Positions 21,950-31,984 of a stretch of DNA of 64,000 bases are shown here, one piece after another. Position 1 is the stretch's first letter; each line of letters begins with the position of its first letter. Source of the DNA: Pogonophryne albipinna (Eukaryota > Chordata > Actinopteri > Perciformes > Artedidraconidae); contig CM053246.1 in the NCBI GenBank assembly GCA_028583405.1, positions 4,150,570 to 4,214,569 of the forward strand. Direction: 5' to 3'. Both the position numbers and the translations under genes were made by a program. The notes under the pieces were generated by a model, which saw nothing but the letters and a program-made list of their open reading frames with translations, was not told the DNA's origin and did no database searches.

Positions 21950-22290
21950 AGGATTTTCATGTTATGTCACGTTTATAGTTTTGTATGTCTGGTTATGGGT
22001 ATTGTCCTCCTTGTATATTGTCTGGTCCTTCTTCCTGTGTTTTTCCCCTGTCGTTAGTTTCCCTGGTGTGTCTAATTGTCTGATTGTGTTCACCTGTTGC
22101 CTGCCCGGCTGTTTCTCGTCTCGTGATTACCCCTCCCTGAATTTAGTCTTGTCTCTTCCTGTGTTCAGTGTTGGTTCGTCTTTTGTTTGTGAATAAGTTC
22201 ACCGGTGAGAGTTCTGTTTTGTCCAAGTTATTTTTATTTTATCCTTGAAATAAAGGCTTTTTTCAGCGTTATCTGCATTTGGGTCCTGCT
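21950..22290 (+). repeat. Unclassified dispersed repeat R, copy 1
   Basis: It ends with AAATAAAGGC...CTGCATTTGGGTCCTGCTTGCAC. An inverted relative with ...GAACCCAAATGCACGACCC lies at 28833-29429. The segment abuts and truncates the RT end of LINE B near 22300. Family unknown. Confidence 0.45.
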
Positions 22291-23109
22291 TGCACTACAC
22301 TCAGATGTGTATTTACCTATAGAAACAAAGTTGTTTCTGTCCTTTAAGTAGGATTCAAACCAATTTAGAACTGTTTCCGAAAGTCCCACCCAGTTTTCCA
22401 GTCGGTCTAGTAATATGCTGTGGTCAACAGTGTCAAACGCAGCACTGAGATCTAATAATACTAACACTGAAGTTCTGCCACTGTCTGTGTTTAAGTGGAT
22501 GTCATTAAAGACCTTTACAAGAGCAGTCTCAGTGCTGTGGTTTGGACGAAAGCCTGACTGGAACACATCCAAACAGTTATTTAAATGCAAGAAATTACTC
22601 AACTGTTGAAAAACAACGTTTTCAATGATTTTACCTAGAAATGGGAGGTTTGATATGGGCCTGTAATTGTTCATTACTGAAGCATCTAGATTATTCTTTT
22701 TTAAGAGCGGTTTAATGACTGCAGTTTTCAGGGCCTGTGGAAAAACACCTGAGTGAAGAGACTTGTTTACTATATGAAGTAGATCTGAGGCCATGCAAGG
22801 CAAAACATCTTTGAAAAATCCTGTTGGAATAATATCAAGGCAGCAGGAGGAGGATTTCAGAAGTTGCATCATGTCCTCTAGGTTTTTATCATTAATCTGA
22901 TGGAATTGTGTCATGGTGTTTGAATTGATGTTAAGTGGACACAGAGACAACACATTTGCTGTACCTGATGCAGAGGCACTGACTGCTTGTCTGATTTTCT
23001 GAATTTTGTCAGTGAAGAAGGAGGCAAAATCATTGCAGGCCCTGGTGGATAGAAATTCAGAGGCTACTGACACTGGGGGGTTAGTTAGTCTGTCGACGGT
23101 AGCAAACAA
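22234..23109 (-). pseudogene. LINE B reverse transcriptase, N-terminal two thirds
   Basis: It contains [72 protein letters not shown] and FESYLKDR. The catalytic Asp in FDTVDH is present, but the downstream HGVPQGS and YADD motifs are absent. The last 20 or so codons (after about 22300) belong to a neighbouring repeat. It cannot form an active polymerase. Confidence 0.9.
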
Positions 23110-23154
23110 GGCACGTGCGTTGTTTTTGGTAATGATGTCAGAGAAGAACGATTG

Positions 23155-23685
23155 TCATGCGTTTTTCAATTCCAAATTATAAAGGCCAAGTCTCTCTTTA
23201 TAGATTTCAAAGTGCACCTGGAGATTTGTTTTTAGCCACCTGCGTTCAGCTTTTCGACACTCTCTTTTTTCTGTTTTCACGGTCATGGCCTTTCTCCATG
23301 GAGATATTTTCTTCCCAGTCACTTCCTTTACCTTAGTTGGAGCAATGGCATCTATAACATTTTTAATTTTTGAATTAAAACGATCTACTAGCTCATTTAC
23401 TGAGATGTTAGCAAGGGCAAGTGTGGAAGAAAAATTGTGAGTAAACATTTCCCTAGTATTTTCAGTTAAATATTGCTTTGTGGTTACCTCTTTTTGAACA
23501 TTTTTGTGAACAGAAATAGAGCTCTCAAAGAAAACACAGGAATGGTCAGAGAGTGCAACATCAGTCACCACAACCTTAGAGATATTCAGACCCTTTGAGA
23601 TAATTAAGTCCAGAGTGTGCCCCTTATTGTGCGTGGGCTCCGTCACATGCTGAGTCAGTCCATAGTTATGAAGAACACAAAACAA
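23155..23685 (-). pseudogene. LINE B endonuclease C-terminal part and linker
   Basis: HTLDLIISKGLN and ALSDHSCVFFE are the terminal motifs of an apurinic-type LINE endonuclease. A linker with SPWRKAMTVKTEKRECRKAERRW follows, leading toward the RT. A frame break separates it from the N-terminal half, which ends at about 23745. Confidence 0.85.
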
Positions 23686-23744
23686 TTATTTTGCCCCTCT
23701 GTCCTGGGGGTTGTCAACATGGATGTTAAAATCACCAACAATGA

Positions 23745-24383
23745 CTAGACGGTTAAAGTCAATACACACAGCAGTTCAGTAAAGTCATCAAAAAAGCTTA
23801 CACAGTATTTGGGCGGTCTATAGATATTTAGGAACAGAGCTCGAGAGGAGCATTTCAGCTGAAGGGCCACATATTCAAAAGAATCAAAGTTCCCATAAGA
23901 TGTCTTCCTGCATTGAAGGGAATCATTGAACAGAATAGCAACTCCACCCCCTTTCTTATGCATTCTTTCCTGACTCATAAAACTAAAGTTGGGAGGTGTT
24001 GATTCGATAAGAACAGTTGCACTGTTATTTTGTTCAATCCAAGTTTCTGTTAAAAACATAAAATCGAGATTGTGCTCAGTGATAAAATCATTGATTAAAA
24101 ATGTTTTTCCTGCCAAAGACCTGACATTTAATAAAGCTAGTTTAAGTTTGTTAAATACACTATCAGTCATGTTTTTTGTAACAAGCTGTGGCTGACATGG
24201 AATCACTGCTAAATCAGATAAACTCACACAAACGTTTGAGCGCTTCCTGTATCTAAGATGATTCACGGCTCTTAATCTATTACCTATCAACACAGATATC
24301 GGCAAAGCTACTGGCAGGCAGGGCCCCGGCATGTCCTGGAAAGAGTTGAGAGTGCCATACGCCCTTGAGCCTGGACCCAGCAC
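23745..24383 (-). pseudogene. LINE B endonuclease N-terminal part
   Basis: It shows LALLNVRSLAGKTFLINDF (the Asn motif), LDFMFLTETW (catalytic Glu), KGGGVAILF and YVALQL, then LNIYRPPKY, the Tyr-x-Pro motif. This is the exonuclease-endonuclease-phosphatase fold used by LINEs to nick target DNA. The frame is lost before the central Gly-Asp-Phe-Asn motif, which appears in another frame around 23730 (GDFNIHV type). Confidence 0.88.
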
Positions 24384-24386
24384 ATG

Positions 24387-25634
24387 TCAGTAAGAGTTTG
24401 TTGCATTTTGTACACACACATCCTTATCAGGCTTCGGAGACTGTAGATGCTTTCTTGATGAAGACGGGGGAGATGGTGCGCGTCTCTGCGGTGATTTTAG
24501 TGGGCGTTGTTGAGGAGCGGGGGTAAAGGACATGCTGCCAGCCCTGCGTATCGCCTTAGTTTGGTTATTGAACTCCAGGAAGGAATCGGTGCCAACCCTC
24601 TGTATCTGTTCAACGATCTCCGCGAGGGTGGGCGAGGGTGAAAGGGTGAACGGAGTATCCTCAAAGGCGTTGACAGGGGGGGGGATGACGGGCAGTGGAG
24701 ACTCCTCCATGTGTCTCATTTGTCTCCCATAATCAGAACATTCCTCAGGCGGCTGCAGAGATAATTCTTCAGGGTTTTCTGCGCGATGTGTTGTGTCTTT
24801 CTCCTGTTTTGATTCCTCTTGCCGCTTGTCCTTGGCAGAGGGAACAGATTGATGACGCAGGCAGTTGAATATGTTAGAGATAAACAATGTCACTCCTGAC
24901 TTGTTCAGGCAAACTCCATTTGCCTTGAAAAGATGTCTGCGATCCCAGAAAAAGTTAAAATTGTCAATAAAATGGACCGAATGGTCAGTACAGACAGTTG
25001 AAAGCCAGGTGTTCAGTGCAAACAATCTGCTGAATCTCTCCACTCCTCTTCTGACTGGCGATAGAGGGCCACTGATGAACACCTCTGCATTTAGAGAGCT
25101 GACAGTTTCCAACAAACATTTAAAGTCTTCTTTCAGCACTTCTGACTGTTGTTTCACAACATCATTTGTTCCAATGTGTAGTACCACATTTTTCACAGTC
25201 GGATGTTCAGCCCCAATATGCAGGATCTTCTCAGCCAAGTCAGAGACCACATCCTTGGGAAAACAGAGTACTTTGGTGTTGTTCTTACTACACAGACCTT
25301 TTACATCTCTTACAGCAGAGTCACCCACAATCAGAGTTTCAGGCCCAGTCGTTAGCTTTCCCTCTAGCCTTTTACTTTTGGAGTAGCTATTGGTCCTTAC
25401 CCTGCTGTGTGAAGAGGACAGGTTATCCAGGTCATCAGAAAGAGATCTCCGGTTCTCGGTCAGCGGAGCGTATCTGTTCTGGATTGGCATACTTGGTGGT
25501 TTAGGAGGATTGTTTGTAATTCTCCCTTTAGCAGCTGTCCACTGCTGTTTCCTAGTATGAATAGGGGTTGAAGGGAGTTGAAGAGGCGCCTGTACAATCA
25601 AACATGTGTTGATTTGCACATTTGCACAGGCCAC
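24387..25634 (-). pseudogene. LINE B ORF1, SGNH esterase-like protein
   Basis: The 415-codon frame has an N-terminal basic and Pro-rich part. It is followed by an SGNH-hydrolase-like domain: VGDSAV (nucleophile block, Ser105 region) and LHIGTNDV (block with Gly155 to Asp158). The last block reads FKANGVCLNKSG; the usual Asp-x-x-His of the active site seems to be Asn-x-x-Cys, so esterase activity is probably lost. The C-terminal part is Pro/Ser/Arg-rich. Esterase-type ORF1 proteins are known in CR1/L2 LINEs. The frame is open over its full length, unusual for such an old copy. Confidence 0.8.
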
Positions 25635-26215
25635 GGCTATGGAAGCAGCCTACCTCAATCGCCAGGGAGGAGTACGATCTGCGCAGCTTCTGAACGCAGC
25701 CAGGCGGCTGCTGTTCTGGCGCGCACACACGTTGCTCTCATCAGAGCAATGTATATTCCCGGTGAATTGAACAGAGGGGCTCGCAGAGCGCAGCAGCCGT
25801 TGTATGCGAGGAGTATGGAGACTCAGACCTGTGTCATGCACACTGGCGGGTCAGTGGGATTTGGCTTTGGTGTTACGCGCACTAAGCAAAGCACCATTTG
25901 AACCTTTAGACCAGGTTCCCCTTAAACTGTATTCAGCCAAAGTAGTATTACTTTTGGCTCTATCAGCGAGAAGGGTGAGTGATTTGTCTGCTCTCTCTGT
26001 GGCTCCGTCAGGTCTCCGGATCCAAGGAGATGGCAGTTCAGCTGTTTTACACCCTAACCCGGCTTTTATGCCATCACAACTCTTTTAGGTCAAGAGTGAT
26101 CACCCTAGCTGGCTTATTTCCCCCTCCTCACAGGTCGGAGGAAGAAGCCGCGTCTCATCTCTTCTGTCCTGTGCGCGCGTTGTCTTGCTATGTGTTGCTA
26201 CTAGTTTATTTAGAT
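25629..26215 (+). mobile_element. Internally deleted DIRS1-like fragment
   Basis: The first 170 bp encode, with frame changes, QGGVRSAQLLNAARRLLFW and ALIRAMYIPGELNRGARRAQQP, the end of DIRS RNase H. From about 25804 it joins directly to the middle of the tyrosine recombinase: RLRPVSCTLAGQWDLALVLRALSKAPFEPLDQVP and SARRVSDLSALSV with the catalytic Arg. At DNA level this part is close to 11810-12100 in the larger DIRS copy. RNase H end, recombinase N-terminus and final catalytic blocks are missing or fused. Confidence 0.85.
25804..26088 (+). pseudogene. DIRS tyrosine recombinase fragment
   Basis: The 94 codons parallel residues around the first catalytic block of the recombinase at 11246-12142. 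A four-base-scale deletion near 26070 shifts the frame, and the sequence continues as SFRSRVITLAGLFPPP in the next frame up to about 26200. There is no His-x-x-Arg or Tyr block. Confidence 0.85.
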
Positions 26216-26898
26216 TAAAAAAAATTATCCAACGATTTACAGACCACTCTTTCCCCATGTAAGTCAATGGGAAAAAGTGTTTCCGGGCCTGGCAACCAAA
26301 CGGAAGTGTAGTACCGCCGTTTGGCCAGCACGAATATTTTCATCTGAGTCCGGCGCACTTCCTGGGGGCTTGGTCTATGCTGCCCCAGAACGCCTCGTTG
26401 GAGATTTATCTTTTTCTTCATGGTACTAAGTGACGTAACGACGACCCAAATGGACCAATCCGTGGAGCCGTTACATTACGTCCGTGGATTGGTCCAAATT
26501 GACCAATCCACGGACTTCCTTACACACACACACACTCAATCTTTTCTCAGCTGCAGCTCCGCCGATTTCTCCTCCCTGAGATGGCGAGGCTGTGAGTCGG
26601 TGTGTGAGCACACACACAAACTCCCAGCCAGGCTGCGGGTGTGTGTTCGGGCTGGGTTTCGCTGTGTCTCGCTGTCTCGCAGACGGCCACTGGGCTCATA
26701 GGGAGGAGGGGGGGGGGGGGGGGGGCAGGAGCTCCAACAAGCCGTGTAGGACAGAGAGTGAATACACATACTATACAGAGATGCTGTTTGAGAAACCAAT
26801 GCGATTTCGGAAAATTGCACAAAATAAATCTATTTTAGTAGACCACAACAATGGAATTATGATCAGAAGAAATGGCCATGACATGGGACCTTTAAAAT
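26216..26898. repeat. Repeat cluster ending in an inverted TTAAAGGTCCC tip
   Basis: Near 26451-26516 are three copies, in both orientations, of GGACCAATCC[G/A][T/C]GGA-like sequence. A microsatellite lies at 26521-26536 and a G run at 26707-26726. The end GACATGGGACCTTTAAAATA is the inverted counterpart of the tip at 19795. No coding frame is credible, as those present are driven by low complexity. Confidence 0.5.
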
Positions 26899-26982
26899 AT
26901 GCGCATATTTAATGAGATGATGGTTCATTTGCACATTTAAAGATGCTATTTCAAAAAACTTGTAATACAAAAAACAATTGTC

Positions 26983-27358
26983 TCAAAGGTGGGGTAGGTA
27001 AGAATGTAGAAACCAGCTCCAGTGCTCTAGAATTTGATAATACACAACCGGAAAAAATCTGCCACTTCCTCACAGAGCCCCTCCTCCAACACACACAAAC
27101 GCGCACATGACCAATGAGGGCACGAGATAAGTTTGTGCACAGATGGAAGGCTGACAGGCAGGTAGGCCATCCAGTTATTTAGCCGGGCCGGCTAAAATGA
27201 TTGATCATGCTTTTTACAGTACTACGGCTTCCACAGATTACATTTTTTGATGGATTTATTGTCAAAGCATTTCATATATTCATTGCTTGGTTTTTAAGAG
27301 CATTCCATGGAATATAACAAAAAGTGTTTCTGAAATAAATTACATACCCCACCTTTAA
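26983..27358. mobile_element. Small MITE with AAAGGTGGGGTA ends
   Basis: The left end CAAAGGTGGGGTAGGTAA and the right end TTACATACCCCACCTTTAA are inverted copies. The length is about 375 bp with no coding capacity. The outermost base pair at the left has diverged, so the exact start is uncertain. Confidence 0.65.
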
Positions 27359-27841
27359 TGTAAGTAATTAACTGGAGAAATGTCTAGCTGATATCTTTAA
27401 ATTAAAGAAATTACCCTATTCACCTGTTGTGTCTCGCCTTAATCTCAAAAGAGAGGAGATGATTTATTCCAGATTGAAATATGAAACTGTGTCCATCTGC
27501 AGTCACTGGTCAGGTACTCTATTCCTTGCCTTAGGGTGCTTCCACATTGCTGTACGATGTCTTGGCACTTCTGACTGAAGTGTAATTGATATTACTTTGT
27601 GTCGCCAGCTTTATCCACTTTTGCTTGCCATAGAAACGTTAAGCTTCTAAATGAAATGTTATTAAGTTAAATGTTTTTCAGGTGAGAAAGTAACTATGTT
27701 GGTAACCAAATTATGTACTTTGTCCAAAACATTGAGATTTGAGATACAGCGATTTTTGGATCTGTGAGGAGCTGCGGGCTTTATGAGAGCACGAGTCTGC
27801 TAAACAAAACACATGTCAACATGTTTTTATAAATACTCTCA

Positions 27842-27861
27842 CCTAACCCTAACCCTAACCC
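27842..27861. repeat. Short telomere-like CCCTAA run
   Basis: About three tandem units of CCTAAC, corresponding to the vertebrate telomere repeat TTAGGG on the other strand. Too short to say more than interstitial telomere-like sequence. Confidence 0.7.
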
Positions 27862-27931
27862 ATAGACACAGGTCCACACTGCATCTCTAACCAGAGGGGG
27901 TTGTAGAGCCAATAATTAGACGATTGCCAAC

Positions 27932-27995
27932 TAGATAGATAGACAGACAGACAGACAGGCAGACAGACAGACGGACGGACAGACAGACAGACAGA
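27932..27995. repeat. Tetranucleotide microsatellite (AGAC-type)
   Basis: It starts as AGAT units and continues as GACA with some GACG variants. Frames open on either strand through it are artefacts. Confidence 0.9.
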
Positions 27996-28516
27996 TGTGG
28001 ACCTTTGAACTATCATTGCCCTTCTGGCAGTGATAGTTCTTATAAACTGTCAAAATAATAGACAAATGAGCTTTAGTCTGCAGTCCGACCGGCTCATTTG
28101 TTTTGGTTCTTGACATAATCAGCTGTGTGTCATCTGCCACAACATGACAACGTTATCATCACATCAGCAGGAAAAGGATCTTTTAGGACATTTGCTTGAA
28201 CAAAGGATTAGGACTTGGCTCAGAGAAGAGTCATCGGTCACACCTACAGAATCACAACAACTGATTGGTCCATCCACTTTCAACAATGTAATCCAATCCT
28301 GCTGTGATTCTGAAATTGATTCAACATCTAAAATCCTATATTTCTGATTCTGCAAAAGGTAGAATCAGTAATGCATGTTAATAAAAGACAAATTGGTTTA
28401 TACTCCAAATTAAGAGCCTATTTCTCCTCATTTAGTTAATTACTTGTAATTTAAATGGCCCAAAATATAATTGATTGGACTTTGAAGAGATTCTCAGAAA
28501 GGCCTTTCTGTGGCCA

Positions 28517-29581
28517 CGTTTACACGGAGACGGAAAGGGTTGCATCCGCTACAGTTCTCTATCATATGGACGGTTCGTTCACACGAGGCCGTAACAGAAC
28601 CGCGGAAACGGAGCCCTCAAACGATAACGGGTCCCAGGGTGGGTAAATCTGTGGACGGACATTTTCTTTTAGTAAACACTGAAAAGGGTCCCACAGACCC
28701 AAACAGCACACAAAGGTTAAAGGTCAGCATATAATAATGTTAAAATGTGCTAAATATATACACTGCAAAAAACAAAAAAAGAGGAGTAAAGTAGCCCCGG
28801 ACTTGTTTTATTTTTTTGAAAGTAGCTCTCATGTCAGGATCTCGACACAAACTGATGAACCCAAATGCACGACCCAGAGACAAAGTCTTGAATGTAAATC
28901 ATTTTAATTTCACAGATCAGGTAATCCCTCTTAACAGAGTAGGTACTGGAAATAACAAAAGGCGCTCACAAGGAGGAACAAACTAGGCATAACAAAAAGA
29001 TAACTTAAGAAAAACGTAAGCCTACAAAATGAACAAAAGAAACAAAACCTGACATGAGTGAAAGCGATCCTTTCTTAGCTGAGGCTTGGCACGACCATTC
29101 GGAGAAACAAACAAGATGAACTGACACAGGACAGGGGAGAGACAGGACTATTTAAACATGAGGTGAGTGGGAACAGGTGGAAACAATCAGGGGCGGGGCA
29201 GACACTGATGATGGCGGGAAAAACACACAAGGGGAGGAAGAAACAGGGCCTGAAATGAAAGAGGTAAGTACAAAATAAAACAGGAAATGGAAAACGAGAC
29301 ATGAAAATAAACACAGAGACTGACTAGAGATGAAGAACCTAAATAAACAGACATGACCAGACGTGAAAAAACATGAAAATGACAGACATAATACATAAAC
29401 ATAACTAACACATCTGACGAGACACAACATCTCATCCTAAAAAAGGTTGGTGACCCCTGTACTACAGCGTCTCCAGCGGGTCGAGCGGTCTCGTGTGGAC
29501 GGACATGTTTATTGAGCAGATTCCGTGTGGACGGAAGACTTTTGATATCGAATTCTGTTCGTTTTCGTCTCCGTGTAAACG
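28517..29581. mobile_element. MITE with GTTTACACGGAGACG ends, carrying a nested repeat
   Basis: The perfect 15-bp inverted ends lie at 28518-28532 and 29566-29580. The element is split by a separate repeat (28833-29429). Before the nested piece the sequence is ordinary MITE-like filler without a coding frame; after it are two more CGTGTGGACGGA words near the right end. Confidence 0.7.
28833..29429 (-). repeat. Unclassified dispersed repeat R, copy 2 (nested)
   Basis: TCTCAT lies at both edges (28827-28832 and 29430-29435), a possible 6-bp duplication. Read on the minus strand it ends with CTCTGGGTCGTGCATTTGGGTTC, related to the end of the 21950-22290 repeat. A pyrimidine-rich minus strand keeps frames open without real coding. 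Confidence 0.5.
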
Positions 29582-29604
29582 GAGCATGTATCTATCTCAA
29601 TAGA

Positions 29605-29935
29605 TACAGAAAGGCAAGGCAAGGCAAGTTTATTTATATAGCACCTTTCAACACAAGGCAATTCAATAGAGATATCTATCTCACTACCCCAATCCATCAG
29701 AGACTCTTCCTCCCTCACCGCATTCAAAACATCACTCAAAACCCACCTGTTCAACACTGCATTCAACCACTAACCCCCCCCCCTTATTTTATGTTTTTGT
29801 TTATCTCTTTTTGTATTTTTCTTTGTTTTTTTGTTGTTTTTTTATTCTCTGTCAAAGCGTCTTTGAGTTTTTAGAAAAGCGCTATACAAGTCTCATGTAT
29901 TATTATTATTATCATTATTATTATTATTGCATGGA
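29605..29935 (+). repeat. LINE-like 3' end with ATT-repeat tail
   Basis: It starts with four AGGCA units and TTTATTTATATAGCACC. In one frame it reads TAFKTSLKTHLFNTAFNH, the usual C-terminus of fish LINE ORF2 proteins. TTTTAGAAAAGCGCTATACAAG and an ATT microsatellite (about 29898-29928) follow, as at a LINE 3' end. The front part may be a separate repeat. Confidence 0.55.
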
Positions 29936-29940
29936 TTTTT

Positions 29941-31984
29941 GGGCCAGTTATGTTGAACAATGTTAATTTACATGTTTGCCTTATACACTAGCTTTTAGTT
30001 ATACCACTCTTTTCTTCTTTTATTGAGACAGGGAGATATTGTTATTTTGCTTTACATCTATGTCTGTGTGTGTGAGTGTGTGTGACTAACACATTTCAGA
30101 TACAAATTCTCAACACAAAATGTGTTTTTCTCCAATCATTGATTTTTCTTAGAAGCATTAATCTTGCCTCACTTATCCTCATCAGAAATCGCAAATCGCA
30201 CAGAAAATATGATCCTCTCTCAGTGACTAATTGCACTCTCTGACACGTCGTTTGATTTTCCTACAAATTCAATGGAGCATTTGCTTTTGATGTGACACAA
30301 AAAATAAAAGTCAGAGGCGGCCCCCAGAGGATATTTTCCCTCCATCTGAGGAAAGAGGTGGAAGGGTGAATGTACACTGTTATCTGCTTTTCATCACACG
30401 CAAAAAATGAGGCTGGGCAGTAGAGCTTTGCAATGGTAAATAGGGTGTCTGATTGAAAGATTGGCCCACCTGGCCGTGACTGTCAGGAAGCCTCATCCAG
30501 ACGCAGGCAACCACAGAGCCCACCCCCCCACACTCTGTGGAGCCCAAATTGCCTGGGACGGGACCCGTGTCTGAGGAGACTGGACCCTGATAGAGGAACA
30601 CTTATCTCTGGGTAATTACCCTCTGTGCACAATGAATAAAATGAGCTGTAACTGTAGCTCCATAATCTGAGGTCTGGCGAGCTGGGAGATTACACAGCCA
30701 CTCACATTATCCGCCAAAACTAATATGCAAAGATGATAAACAAGTGAGGTTATCTTTTGCTTGTCTTGATGTATAGAGTGGGAGCTGTTCAGATTGATTT
30801 GACACAGAAAAATATTTCATTTTAATTAGTGGGACTCGCAGAAAACCACTCAATTGCTGGATCTGTAGCGTTCCCATGGAAACATATAATGATGCGTGTA
30901 GCAGAGGGTATTGAACCTGCAAGTTTGTCCACAAAAAAAAGAGCATATTTGTTTTCTCTTCTCAGGGAGGTGAGAGTGACTGTGCTTATGGATGTTCTGA
31001 GATCTCCACAGTGTCCGCTCTTTGTGGAGGGTAAAATACGTCCTCTATTGTGGAGCTTTGTAATTGGCTGTGTGCTCGTGACAAAAGAGGCTCATGGAGG
31101 GACCCTGTTGAGAAACTGCCCCAATCCAGCTCCTCTGTTTCTGGATGGGCTTAATTAGAATTGCTGCAAAAACCCCGAGGGCCAGAGAGAGGGTCTATTT
31201 CATTTTCTTGTTGTCTTTTGTCATCCTCACAACGTCTTCACTAATTATTTCAGAGCGTAGGAAGTCTGCTGAAGGACTGTGTGAAGAGTTCAAGCTGTTA
31301 GATTACCAAGAAATATATCATTATCACTGGGAGGGATGAAAAAACTCAAATTCCTATGTGGTGCCGAACAGTATACATAATAAATATATAATCATAGTCA
31401 TATATAATTATACTTCTGGGAATGACTTGATCTTTAATATATCTCAGAGTCCAACAGAACAAAGCCAACTGTATTACTTTTATTGAATATTTATGTGGTT
31501 AATGGACTCATTTTGGGAAATATGCTTATTTGCTTTCATGTGCGGAGTTAATTGAGAGGAAATTGTACCACTTGTGTCTGTAAAGTAAATGTTAAGCTGC
31601 TGACAGCAGCCAGTTAGCTTAGCTTTGAAAATATATTTGACTAAGGGGAAGTGGCTAGCCCCTCTTTGTTCAAAAGTAACACAAAACATCCATTAGCACC
31701 TCTAAAGCTCACAAAATAACATATAATATTCTCCCATCTCAAATGTCAGCATGCTTCAGACAGGGAGTAATAGGCGAAATGCTCCTTACAAGCAAGTTAA
31801 ACATCACCATATGTAGGTCGAAGTTGTGAATTGAAACAAATAACTTGTTAAGGTTTAGACAACATAAGTTATTTTGTGTATATTTGTTCTTATGTACTTA
31901 TGTACCTACAGTATGTACTTTTACCTATTATGATATTTAGGGTTTTTCCATTCCTGTTGTGTGTTATGTTTTTGTGAATGTAAA
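29941..31984. other. Intergenic DNA, no gene seen
   Basis: No convincing exon. The stretch 31575-31640 (GCTGCTGACAGCAGCCAGTTAGCTTAGC) resembles 45630-45670 and is probably a piece of a dispersed fish repeat. Confidence 0.45.

Larger units (their letters stand above)
22300..25634 (-). mobile_element. L2/CR1-like LINE copy B with esterase-type ORF1
   Basis: Minus strand order: ORF1 (25634-24387), endonuclease (24383-23155, with one frame break near 23700) and RT (23109 to about 22300). The RT stops before the catalytic YADD region, so the 3' third of the element is missing and replaced by other repeat sequence. This is a 3' rather than a 5' truncation, which implies later deletion or insertion. 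Motifs place it in the same broad group as LINE A but a clearly different family. Confidence 0.88.

Noticed and set aside
27842..27995. Chromosome-end signal from CCCTAA units
   Set aside because: Only about three units, followed by ordinary unique sequence and a tetranucleotide repeat; not a telomere.
29075..29435. Minus-strand Ser/Phe/Leu-rich frames as a membrane protein
   Set aside because: They come from the pyrimidine-rich strand of a dispersed repeat and overlap each other in several frames.
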